40,000 nt of DNA from Mesostigma viride (taxonomy: Eukaryota > Streptophyta > Mesostigmatophyceae > Mesostigmatales > Mesostigmataceae): the NCBI GenBank assembly GCA_009746045.1, contig RPFO01001384.1, positions 1-40,000 of the forward strand, written 5' to 3'. The notes beneath the pieces were generated by a model. That model had not been told where the DNA came from. It did no database searches and was given only the letters and a program-made list of their open reading frames with translations. Below, piece after piece: positions 27,783 to 37,966 of this stretch. Numbering within the stretch: the first letter of the stretch is position 1; each line of letters opens with the position of its first letter. The position numbers and the translations under genes were made by a program.

Positions 27783-29642
27783 GGTGGATGCACTGGTAGC
27801 ATTTCACAAAGCCTACCCCGATATGTCCTCACAAGTCGTGCACGCTGCTGGCATCGACAAGGCTGTTGCAGAACAGGCTTTCGCCAAGGTCGGAGAGCAC
27901 TGGAATGCTGAGCTAGCTAGTTACTTGCAAGGCAGGCTACAGCTAGGGAGGCGTGACTACCAGCTTGCCAGGATGTCCTTGTCTCACACCTATGACGAGG
28001 AGGAGGGGGTCTGGGTACCGGTGAAAGTCATGGACGTTGAGATGCCCATGCTGCCTAGTATTTATGAGTTGGAGAAGCTGCGGCAGTCCATGATCGTCCC
28101 AGCACAAGTAGAGCAGCGTGATGATGGCCTATTTGTGAGCAGGTCACTGCATTATGCCCTGGAGAAGGAGATCACCCACCTTGAGAACAAGTTTGGCAAT
28201 GTCCTGCATGAGGATGGCGTCTTGATACAGGTCATGGCAGATGCAGCCTCACTCTCTCGCAGCCAGAAGTATGTCTCCATAGTCATCCATGTGTTGCCTG
28301 CAGACCTGGAGCTGGCAAGGGGGTGTCCGATGTCATCCCCCACCGACCTGCACTCCATGGTCATGTATGTGGGCTCTGATAGCAACCATGGTGCGCTAAA
28401 GGCCTGCTATGCTAGGCTCATCCGAGAGTATGGGGAGGTCCTTGAAGCGGAGGGGGTGCACTTAGGTGATGGGAGGCGCGTGCCGGTTGTCAGGATGCTC
28501 GGGGGGGGGACAAGGCATATGTGAATGCAGAGAGAGGGCAAGCAGGATGCTCACACCAGTACCCTTGCAACAAGTGCACATGCCCCAAGGCCAAGTTCGG
28601 TGACCTGGAGGCATCCAAGCACTTCTCACCCCGCACTGTGCAGCTGGCTAGGGAGCTAGCCCACGATGTGCAGGTTGATCCCACTGCCCCTTTCAAGTGC
28701 CCCAGCCCTCACTGCGGCAAGGTTTTCCATACCCAGGCAGAGCTCAGAGCCACAGAGCCAAGGAACGAGAGCAAGGCAGGGCAGCATGCCCGGGACCACT
28801 TTGGCCAGAAGTGGGGCTGCACCCCTCTCCTCCCCGTTGAGCACTGTGAACACCCAACCTGTCTTCTTCACTGCCTTCTCAATAATGTATGTGCACTCCT
28901 GGACAGGACCATCATGGCACGGATGCATAAGGGCGAGGAGGCAGAAATGCTGAAGGTGTTGCATGATGAGATGGGCGTGTTTATTAAGGAGAAGTATGTG
29001 AAAGCACCATCTAAGAATGCCAGTGCTAAGGCAGTTGAGAAGCCACATGTCATTGGAAGGGAGGCTGAGACCTTGCTGGACAAATTCCATCTGTGTGTGA
29101 ACATTGTTTGCCAGCACAACGCTGATGAGGATGCAGAGTCGCATGTGGACAGGGAGGAGCTGACCAGGGTGTGGCAGGGTTTGAAGGATGTCTGGGAGGC
29201 CCTGTGTGACTTTGATGATGATGGGCCAGGGGGGCCCAAGCGGGAGGCAAAGGCAGCCGAGGTAGAGGAGCTGGCAGCCACTTATGTTGCCTCTTTCATC
29301 TCTTTCACTGCCCCCGAGCATGTCACCACATACATGCACGACCTGGTGGCCCACATCCCATCTCAGATTCGTGAGTTGGGTGACCTGCGCCTGTTTTCGG
29401 GGGAGGCCTTAGAACACCTCCACCATGTGAACAAGGTGACCTATGCACACCGCTCTAACAAGCGTGTCAAAACTGGGACTGACAAGCGTGGAAGGGCCAT
29501 GGGCGTTGGTGCACTTGCGCAGAGCATGCATGCTGGCATGGTGCGCCAAGAGTTGGCACACCGACTCTGCATGCCACTTTCCTATGCGGAACAACGAGCA
29601 AGGAAGAGGATGCTGGATCACATGCGGGCTGCAGCAAAATGA
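27783..29642 (+). pseudogene. Transposase catalytic exon
   Basis: From VDALVAFHKAYPDMSSQVV to the TGA at 29,642, about 617 codons with one break in the nine-G run at 28,501-28,509. Before the break lies VLIQVMADAASLSRSQKYVS (candidate first Asp). Directly after it come GGDKAYVN (candidate second Asp) and a Cys/His cluster (CSHQYPCNKCTCPK, later CPSPHCGKVFH). A hydrophobic helix follows (LLHCLLNNVCALLDRTI), then YMHDLVAHIPSQIRELGDLR and GEALEHLHH with the candidate Glu. The C terminus is Arg-rich (YAEQRARKRMLDHMRAAAK). Once the G-run is corrected, the frame is otherwise clean. Confidence 0.6.
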
Positions 29643-30639
29643 GTCGACGTGCAGGGCATGCAGCTTGATGAAGGCATAGCATGACGTTTGCATGCATGCC
29701 ATGCGAGGGCTCTTCAATGGTGGCCAGTGGGCTCTCCATGTGTTATTGATGTGTGTTATAGATAGACGAATAAACTGGCATTCTTATGCTTTCACATGTC
29801 ACAACTTGGTGATTTTACGATGGCTAGTTGCTGGATGTCTCTTTCTCATTGATGTGTATATCATTATACAGAGTGGTACCAAGTTTAAGCTCACTAGGAC
29901 CTCAGTTGCTTGCTTGGAGGTGTGCACTTTCTAGGAAGTGCGAGTTGTTGGCTGCTGGCACACGTCACAGTTTTTTCGCCATCTGATGTGCAATCTCAGT
30001 AAAACTTGGGAGACTTGTGTAGCATGGTGCAGCATAACTGCCTGCCAGATTTCAAGCCAAACTGAGATCATTCCCACCACCTACGGTGTAATGAATGTCT
30101 TAATTTGGCATCGCGGTGACATGTGACAGCAGAATATTGTCATTAACTGCAATTAATTGTAAGATGCAAGTTCCTAGTTAGGCTTCATACTTCACAAATG
30201 ATGTGTTTAACAATTTCTAGGTGAATCTAAGCTCATTTGCATTAATGGAGGCATCAACTTGTTAATAAAATGCCTAAAATAGGCTTTGTGTGACGTTTGA
30301 CAGCATAACTGCTTTCCAAACCGTGTCTAACTCGGGTGCAATTTGGTAGGTAAGCTAAATGTGATGTAAATAAGTTATCTACCCATTTACAGGTCAAGCA
30401 GACATGATTTGTGATGTTTGTGCAATTAATAATGAATAAAATTGGCATTTTTTGCGTTTTTAATGCTTTTCGACGTCACCGTTCAGTAAGCACCATGTAA
30501 CCAGCCAAGGTGCAACTTGGCACATTAAAACTAGGTATCATAAGGAAGCTTGCCACCAAGTTTGACCATCATCTGAATATAACTGCAGCTAGGAGGAGTA
30601 AGATGGGTGTTTTTTGGCACTTTCAGACCGTTGTGCCGG
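29643..30639. other. AT-rich 3' flank of the transposase gene
   Basis: No gene. Diverged repeats of phrases such as TTTCACATGTCACAACTTGG, GCAGCATAACTGCCTGCCAG and GTTTGACAGCATAACTGC occur about 250-300 bp apart. They resemble in style the 184-bp satellite that follows the related transposase remnant at 20.6 kb. They may be 3' terminal subrepeats of the transposon family. Confidence 0.4.
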
Positions 30640-31048
30640 CAGGTGCCGGGCCGCCAGCAACGGGCCGCGGGCCGCAATTAAGGGCCCGCGAAAACGGCTG
30701 CGTTGGGAGCACCCTAGCTGGGCCAGCGCCTCGATGTCCGCCTGGGTGTCCAGGGCCGCCAGGTACATGCCCGCCGGCACCATGTTCCGCTCGTACTCGG
30801 CGTCCGTCCAGTCCTCAGGATCCCCCCGGACCGGGCGTAGAGCAGACCAGTCAGTGCGGGCCACTTGGGCGCGGCGCTCGGGGACATGGAACCAGAGACG
30901 AATGGTCGCGCGCACCAACCGGTGGTCATCTGGAGCATGTGCACCGTGGGTGTGTCGAACACTCGGGTATCCAGAACCGAAGTGCAAGCACCTGCCTGCA
31001 TGGGCTGCCAGACCACCACGTAGTCCATCCATGATCCATCGGGGTTAA
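30640..31048 (-). pseudogene. LINE (non-LTR retrotransposon) endonuclease fragment
   Basis: The minus strand reads EHINPDGSWMDYVVVWQPM and VLDTRVFDTPTVHMLQ. After a one-base shift (30,925-30,933) it continues DDHRLVRATIRLWFHVPERR and ARTDWSALRPVRGDPEDW. The order -SWMDYVV-...-VLDTRV-...-DHRLV-...-DWSAL- matches the end of an AP-type endonuclease domain and the start of the linker in LINE ORF2, where the DH of (S/D)DH is catalytic. There is no reverse transcriptase in the window, so this is a truncated, dead copy. One copy of the dispersed GTGCTCCGTGACTCCCC sequence lies at its 5' boundary. Confidence 0.55.
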
Positions 31049-31049
31049 T

Positions 31050-31371
31050 GTGCTCCGTGACTCCCCTACGGGAGCACGAGTTTAATTGATTAATTAATTA
31101 TTGAAAACTCCAGTACATGGTTGTCGTACGTCTTTCAAAATGAGACAATTGTACACACTGTAAAATTCCAGGCAGGGACGCTTGCATCAGGTGAGACAAC
31201 TATGCCTGGACGCATATGGCGATCCAACGCCGTGGAAGGACCGAGTAGGGTAGTTGTCTGAGAGGAAAGACGCAAAGGCCGCGGGAGCCGTGTGGCTATC
31301 TCTAGGAAGACCTGCACGGAGGGAGACAGAGGGTAACAAGAATTAAAGGTTGATCGGGAAAACACTGCATG

Positions 31372-31403
<32 letters not shown>

Positions 31404-33800
31404 CTCAAGCTACCATGGTCCGGATTCTCCCGATTTCTGGCCTGCGCTGGTTGTCTCCTTGATGTTGGAGTATGGGTCAGGAGTTCGATTTTTCAGCGCC
31501 CATGGTGCCCGGCCGGGGGTCTCCTATCCAACAAGGTCTAAAGCCTCGTGCCCAGCTCACTCCAATGAAAAAGTGTAAGGTGAAAAGGGGTAGGCAGTGA
31601 AAAAATAGAAAGGATGAACAAACATAACAGTGAGAGTAATAAAGAGGAGTTAAGGCACAAAGAGAAGTGGTAAAGGAGAGAAAAAAACAAAGCAAGAAAG
31701 AAGTAAAAATTTAAAATTAAGAGTAAAGTAATAAAATAATGATAACAATGAAATGAGAAGAAGAACAAAGTATTACATACGAGAATTTACAAAATTGTTA
31801 TTTGTTGAATAGGCATACACAACCATGGTCCGGATTCTCCCGATTTCTGGCCTGCGCTGGTTGTCTCCTTGATACACAAGAATGACAAGAAAAAGTAAAG
31901 TTAAAAAAAAAAAAAAAATCCTGGAAAATTAATAAATGTCATGCGAGACATATATCCCTGGACTGCGCTGGTTGATTTCTGGCCTGCGCTGGTTGTCTCC
32001 TTGATATCCCTGGACGCATGGCGGCAGTTGCTGGCCGACCTAGTGGTCCCCGCTTGGTTTGAACACCGCATTCACTCTATTTTAGGGTTTTCTAGATTAG
32101 CTTAGAGTTACCTTAGTTCGGTTTTCACGGCTTCGCCCACCTCCATCCATCCAGCAAGGGAATACGTGCTCCATGATCTCCCAACGGAGTCATGTTATCA
32201 TTTAATATAATCTTATTTAATGGCGGCCGGTCCAACATCGTGTATGGACTGGAGTATAGTCGTCTAATGACCGTTGACCCTCAGGCTCCGGGGGAGGCCT
32301 TTGTATTCTCCCAAACCAGCGCCTCTCAATGAGTTGGACAAGCCTATCCTACGGCTTCACTAGGTGCCAACCCCTAAATAAGGGGGGTGGATTAGGAAAA
32401 AGTTGCCTGTGGGCACTGGACCATGGGGCAGCCCTACTGCAGCCGCTATGCTTTTGCTATGTCGAAGCTTTATTGCACCCATGTGCAGGGGATGCCGGAT
32501 CTTCTTGGCTTCAATAGATCCCATTCTGCACCCTGTGGCATGCCTGTGCACATGGCATGCATGAGGAAAGGGGGGGTCTCTGCCCACTTCCCGCTGTGCA
32601 CACTCAGTCAGGGATTAAAAGCACTCTTGTGCTCCGTGACTCCCCAACGGGATCGAGCACGTGTTGAATTAAATAATTATAATATATTCGTCTTAGAGGA
32701 ATTAATGCGCCAACACCGCGGAAGCTGCATGGCTGTGTGTAGGAAACCATGCATTGAGAGAAGGCAGCGAAAACAAACTGGGCTGGCTGTGTTGTAAAAG
32801 AAATGGGATACCATGGTGAGGAAGTCTGAATGAAAAACAAACTAACGACACAATAAACAAGGAAAATGAAAAAATAAAAGAGAAACATAAATAAGGAAAA
32901 GTTATGGGGGCATTGCTGGGATATCATGGTGAGGCACAGGCGATGTCGAAGCTTTATTGCACCGACCCACAGTAGTTGCTAGACTCTCCCACTTCCCAGT
33001 GCGGAGAAGTTTAATCGAACCTGTGGCCTGTCTTTCAAGGCATCGAGAGAAGGGGGGGGGGGTCCATTGCTCCCGTCTTGCTGTGCATCAAACAGGGATG
33101 AAAGGTACCTACTCAAAAGTTGGTACCGCGCACGTAACTCTCCCAACGGAGGCGCGTGAATGAACGAATGGACTAAAGGCGATGTTGGACTTAAGGTCAG
33201 CCGGTCAGTACTCAGTAGTTCACAGTTTGAACGCCCATGGTTCCCAGGATCGGCCATCTCAATGGAGTCGACGCCTTTTGGCCTGCTTACACATGTCACA
33301 ATTGCACACCAACTAAGTCACCAACAATTTGAAAGCCCTCCATCAAATTCGATTAAGCTATTATGAGATCTGACGCCTAGCTGGCCACAGGGCATGCATG
33401 CACGTACAAACAATTGGTTCTCAATAATTTAAACGAAGTAGCCCATAGGCCGTCTAGGAACCCACACCACAAGTATCATGTCAAGCCCGCCGTGGTTATA
33501 CAAGACACAGCCGTGAGCCCGTGACACGAGCTTGACAAAAGCGTGGTCGCCGTGCTCGGCTGTTGGACACGCGGCACGCTGGCAATTGGCTGACCGTGCT
33601 CAGCTCATGTCGGCTGCCGTACCATTTATCCTTGGTTCTGAACTCTTGGAACTTCGCCGGCCAAACAATCATATTCTGCTCGCCATAGCTAGGCGCTGGC
33701 ATTCCCAAAAGTCGGCCAGTCCCCCGACGCCTGTGCGCAAGGGGAGCGTGAGGAGAGACATTGCCGGCCGGAATATTTCTCGCCCGCGGCCCCCTCTGCC
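31050..33800. other. Gene-poor stretch with short dispersed repeats
   Basis: No credible gene. Contents: a (CA)n run at 31,374-31,397; an A-rich tract (31,560-31,780, 31,890-31,920, 32,830-32,900); three copies of a 52-bp sequence; four copies of GTGCTCC-like dispersed sequence; and a duplicated ATGTCGAAGCTTTATTGCAC (32,459 and 32,943) followed by related sequence, suggesting a ~490-bp duplicated block. Confidence 0.5.
31412..32006 (+). repeat. Three copies of a 52-bp sequence
   Basis: ACCATGGTCCGGATTCTCCC, then GATTTCTGGCCTGCGCTGG and TTGTCTCCTTGAT, at 31,412-31,463 and 31,822-31,873. The second half recurs at 31,974-32,006. An 18-bp piece (TGGTTGTCTCCTTGATAT) also occurs at 38,468. Confidence 0.9.
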
Positions 33801-33811
33801 CTAAGAAAGCG

Positions 33812-33817
33812 TATATA
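33812..33817 (+). promoter_or_regulatory. TATA box of the DUF3700 gene
   Basis: GCGTATATAGG lies 86 bases before the ATG at 33,903. This is the distance expected for a TATA box about 30 bases from a transcription start with a ~55-base leader. The region before it is GC-rich. Confidence 0.6.
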
Positions 33818-33902
33818 GGTGATAAGGGAGCCGGCTCGTTGGGGATCCTCTTCGGCAGTGAAACTACCCGAGTTTAGCGGTGCAAACGCAGCGACATTGA
33901 GA

Positions 33903-35892
33903 ATGATATGCGTTTTGGGTCAAGAGGTTGCAGAGCCGCCCAAGGAGCTGCCTGTTGCGCAGCTTGCTCCTACCGGTAGCTCCATGGATGCCCTTCGCAA
34001 TTACGCATCCACTTGCGATGGCTCATCGACTATGGTGACCCTCCTGCTAGGCGAGACTACCGGCATATGCTACAACATCCATGGCGATTCTGTTATCTGC
34101 TGCCGTGGTAAGCATTGTGAATGTGCACGGAATGCGCTCATGTGAATTTTGATCTGCTGTCATCGTCCCGTACGGAACAACAATTTGGGCTGGGGTAGAC
34201 CGCCGGCAACAGCGTTGGTGAGGGAGAGTGGGCATGGCATTTTGGCGGCGAGCTGTAGCGAGCTAGGGGCGCACTCGCTATATTCGTTAGCGAATATCGC
34301 TACACGTCCTGGTCAGGCTTCTCCCCCCTCTCACCCAATGTGACATGTGCCAAGCTCCACAGCTCATCAATATTTATGGCCTTGGGCTTTCACGTGTAAC
34401 ATTTTCGTTTTCTGGGCATCTCCGTATGGTACCCAAGTGCGGCTCATCCGTCCCACCGCGGTTGCCCGTGCACAACTCCTGGCACGGATCGCCTAGCTTG
34501 CTGCGGGAGGCCTAGGGCTCTGTCACGTTCTTCCGTTTTCTGATTGCCGTGCCACCCCTCGAAAATAAGGCTGACACGCCCAGCCTCTGTCAGCAATCCT
34601 GGCGTTTCAAGATTTCCCCCTTTCATGGACTCATCTGCATGCCAGGTCACTGTTATGCGCATGACAGGTCACTGTTTGCAGGAGTTTTGTGGGTGGCTTT
34701 CTCTTTTGATGGCAGTTTCGTGGATGGCTTCATGAATAGGAGCTAACTGGCATCGTCAGCCGCAACAGCACTCCAAAGGCCACCCCTCCCTTCTGTCCCT
34801 TTGATTCGAACTCATGCCTCTCTGTTCCCTCGAGCTCCTCTTTCCTCGCCTTCCTTGTCTTTTGCCTCTGTCCAGCCCACCCCACTCCATGCTCCTCAAC
34901 AAAGCTTGTATGCTCCAACCTTCCAGAAAAAAAAAATGGCAGAAAAAGCACATCTACCCACCACCACCACCACCACCCGCCCCCCTCCTTACCCGACATC
35001 CGGGCACACTGTCCTTACTTTGTATCATCGCAAAATTGACGCCTCAGACCACCCCTGAATCCCTCCACCCACCCACCCACCCACCCACCCACCCACCCAC
35101 CCACCCACCCACCCACCACCCACCCACCCACCCACCCACCCACCCACCCACCCACCCACCCACCCACCCACCCACCCACCCACCCACCCACCCACCCACC
35201 CACCCACCCACCCACCCACCCACCCACCCACCACCCCACCCCACCCACCGCCCTTACCTCTTATCGTTGCAAACCATGATGGTGACTTTCCCAACCACCC
35301 CCTAACACCCCCCCCCCCCCCCCCCCCCCCTCCTGCCCCTTGATACCCCCACTCCACCCCCACCCCACCCCCACCCCACGCCAACAAAACAGACAACCTG
35401 GCCGTGATCTTCTCGGGCGAGGTCACCAACAGCGGCGATATCAAGGCACAGTACGGCTTTCGGCGCCAGGACCCAATGTCGGACGCATTCATAGTGACCG
35501 AGGTGTACAAGACCTGGCGCGATCGCACGCCCTTCCCCGCGGAGCACTGCTTGCGCATCATGACTGGGCGATTCGCGTTTGTGCTCTACGACATGATGAC
35601 CGAGTCCGTCTTCCTCGCCAGGGTGCGCTGTTTTCTCTCATTTCTAGACTTTTACGTTTATGCAACTGCTTTTTGTTATTTTCCTGGTGCCACTGCCACC
35701 TGTCACATCTGGTGGCTTGGTGCTGTCTCAACAGTCGGCATCACAACGCAGGGTCATCCTTGGTGCTACCTTACTCTAGGATCCTGCTGGGTGCTATTGT
35801 ACTGTGGGGTCATGCTGGGTGCTATCTACTTTGGTCCCGGTGATAAGCTTCCTTTCACGGTAAGCTACCGCGTGGACACCCCCATCCTTCCG

Positions 35893-35924
<32 letters not shown>

Positions 35925-36742
35925 TCCGTAACCTGCCCCATCACATCGCATGCGCCCACCCTGACACCGCGACATTTCCAACGGACACAAAGGGGAATAT
36001 TTGCCGCTTGGTCCACACGCGCAGTAGTAATGCGGCCGCTGAAATGGAACTTCCTGAAATGGAAGCAGTCGGCACGCATGTGTTGAGCCAATATCTATAT
36101 CGAAGCTTAAACTAGCGCTCAAATTATCCATCTTAAATATGCTTCACGCTCAAACCTAACACTATCAATAAATGGGATTCAAACTACCGCTCAAACTATC
36201 CATCTTAAATATGCTTCACGCTCAAACCTAACACTATCAATAAATGGGATTCAAACTAGCGCTTAAATGATCCATCTTAAATATGCTTCACGCTCAAACC
36301 TAACACTATCAATAAATGGTATTGCTTCGTTGCACCCGCCCCGCAGGACGTGAACGGCGCGGAGCCCCTCTACTGGGGCCGTGGCCCAGAGGGCTGCATC
36401 GTGCTCTCCACCTACCCACCCAGCAGCGGAGGCGTGACGGTGAGAGAGCCCGGCGACTCTGAGTTCCCTCCCGGCTGCTTCTTCACCACCAAGGGGGGCT
36501 TGCAGCGCTTCGGCAAGAGCGCCAAGCGCCCCTCGGTTTCGGTTTGCGCAATCTCCCCCCGCAGCCGCCCATCAATGGACCTCCCCCTCTTCCACATCCA
36601 GTCCAAGGACGACATGTCTCAGATCTCGTCGCAGGCCAAGGAGGCGGAGGATGGAGACGGCATCCCCGTCACGACCGCGCACCAGATCGGCACGGGGCCC
36701 GCGTTTGAGGACGGGAAGAGCACGGCCGCGTTCGAGGTGTAG
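33903..36742 (+). CDS. Aluminium-induced / TSJT1-like protein (DUF3700), three exons
   Basis: Exons 33,903-34,107, 35,393-35,622 and 36,347-36,742 (joined 831 nt, 276 residues); phases agree (1, then 0). The N terminus MICVLGQEVAEPPKEL has the family's PP-x-EL element. After the first junction D69 begins DNLAVIFSGEVTNSGDIKAQ, then YGF (89-91), WRDR (110-113), TGRFAFVLYD, and in exon 3 PLYWG (152-156) and FPPGCFFTTKGGL. Plant members carry YGL and LRDR at these points; here they are YGF and WRDR. The fold is that of the class II glutamine amidotransferase (Ntn) domain, usually without amidotransferase activity shown. Members respond to metal, sugar and hormone stress. Length is close to the usual ~250. 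The C-terminal ~60 residues are Ser/Asp-rich and unlike the family. Confidence 0.9.
34108..35392 (+). other. Intron 1 of the DUF3700 gene (1,285 bp)
   Basis: Donor GTG|GTAAGC, acceptor ACAAAACAG. It contains a (CCCA)n microsatellite (35,058-35,232) and a run of 23 C (35,308-35,330), so the region before the acceptor is extremely C-rich. Short frames inside it are not genes. Confidence 0.85.
35058..35232. repeat. (CCCA)n microsatellite
   Basis: About 43 CCCA tetramers with one CCACCA interruption, within intron 1 of the DUF3700 gene. Confidence 0.98.
35623..36346 (+). other. Intron 2 of the DUF3700 gene (724 bp)
   Basis: Donor AGG|GTGCGC, acceptor CCCCGCAG, phase 0. It contains a (TA)n run near 35,895 and the 72-bp tandem repeat. 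Confidence 0.85.
36108..36320 (+). repeat. 72-bp tandem repeat in intron 2, three copies
   Basis: CATCTTAAATATGCTTCACG, then CTCAAACCTAACACTATC and AATAAATGG, recurs exactly every 72 bp (marker at 36,131, 36,203 and 36,275). The copies differ at only a few bases, so the expansion is recent. Confidence 0.95.
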
Positions 36743-37966
36743 TGGGTGGGATGGGATGCGGGCGCTGGGCGGACAGGTGGGAGGTGTAAGCGGTGGGATC
36801 TGATACGTGCGGCGTTGTGGTCACGGGCAGACATGTTCGAGGTTGTCTCTTTGATATTCGAGGCGAAATGGCAGGCGCACCTGTTGGGGTGTACCGCTGG
36901 CGGCTGCGTTGGTTAATTGCTGGCAGACGCACCTGTCAAGATCCTTGGTCACACGGAAAGTGATGCACGGGATGCACGGACACGTTGCTTTTGTCCCCAT
37001 GGGCCCCGTGGTTGGTGGACAGGGATACCTTTGTGGCTGTCCATTCCACGAGATGTCAATTTGGTAGGGTGAAGGCGCTCATGGTCCGGTGTTGGGACCT
37101 GGGTACGGGTTTTACCCATGTGCAGGGCGCACGTGCTGGGCCCATGTGCCCCTGGGGGCCTCTCGTTGGTTTTGTGTCACCTCTGCTGAACGGTCTCGGT
37201 GCATCCGGTGTCTTCATAGCATAGGGGCCACTTTGCGCCACGCTGCATCGTCGTGGCATGCGCTGAGCTTTGCTTGGGGCAAGGAGTGAGGATCTCTGGG
37301 AGCAAGTGTATCGGCACCTCGCTGGCAAGCACCGGTCGGCCTCCGGCCGGGTGTGTGAATGCACATCCAAGTAACTGGACGCGTGCTTCCACTTCTGATG
37401 CGGCATCATGGCGGCGACACTGCTGCTGTAAATGAAGCGTTCCTGCCCACAAGGATGGTGCAACCATTCTTCAGTGGCTGTTATAGTTTTTATTGGCATT
37501 CACCCTGAGAGAGTTGGCAGTGTTTGCACCCCAGGGGTTGGTGGATACCCCATAGGAAGCAGCGCAGATGCCTGGTGTATCTGCCAGGTTATACCCGCAC
37601 GTGGGGCGTATCAGCCACATCCAACATGAGATGTGACATTTTTTTTTGAAAAACTAGATAGCTGTGCATGCACTACTCATGCTTAGTAGAGCAATGGCTT
37701 CGAGTGTTTATTAGCTTGCCGGATGGAGATCATAGACCTTTAGGCAAGATGTCTCCTCTAGTGTTTTAGGCTGTGGCCCATGTGATCGACTGTTGAATAT
37801 TCACATTTGTACAACTGATCAGAAGAACTGATGTAGTCCAGTACTATATACAATTAATTGTACATGCAACCACACATGCAATATAAACTGGCTCCGGTCT
37901 CCGCCTCAATCCTTCGATCGCTGAAAAGGCCGTATTCAAAGTCTATTTGAAGCAGGCCTAGGCCGC
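36743..37966. other. Intergenic stretch between two convergent genes
   Basis: The DUF3700 gene ends from the left and the lectin gene from the right. No canonical AATAAA follows the DUF3700 stop closely. TGTAA, used as a polyadenylation signal in some green algae, occurs at 36,784 and 37,426. No additional gene is seen. Confidence 0.5.

Larger units (their letters stand above)
24408..29642 (+). pseudogene. DDE-type DNA transposase gene, disrupted
   Basis: Plus-strand gene starting MASRAHPSLLSCPRCDERLH. Parts in order: an N-terminal C-x2-C...C-x2-C zinc pair; PKKRKV, identical to a classic nuclear localisation signal; an acidic/basic linker; a coiled-coil piece (KVAELEDELKKKTRRM); then the catalytic region from 27,783. 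There, VMADAASLSRSQKYVS, MLGGDKAYVN (after a shift) with HQYPCNKCTCPK, and GEALEHLHHVNK line up with a GDGA...GGD...CxWC...E arrangement I recall in uncharacterised transposase-like proteins. They would be the D, D and E. One intron (25,490-25,577, GTATGG-CAG) is visible. Single-base shifts occur at 24,989, 25,315, near 25,463, at 25,919 and 28,501, four of them in G-runs. A 1,718-bp element splits the exon at 26,061. The superfamily is not assigned. Confidence 0.6.

Noticed and set aside
24989-28509. Programmed -1 ribosomal frameshifting as the firm explanation of the transposase breaks
   Set aside because: The slippery heptamers fit, but +1 breaks also occur at G-runs and no downstream structure was established; listed only as a possibility.
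30510-31034. Plus-strand Pro/Arg-rich frames opposite the LINE fragment
   Set aside because: Antisense shadows of the minus-strand endonuclease sequence; no domain.
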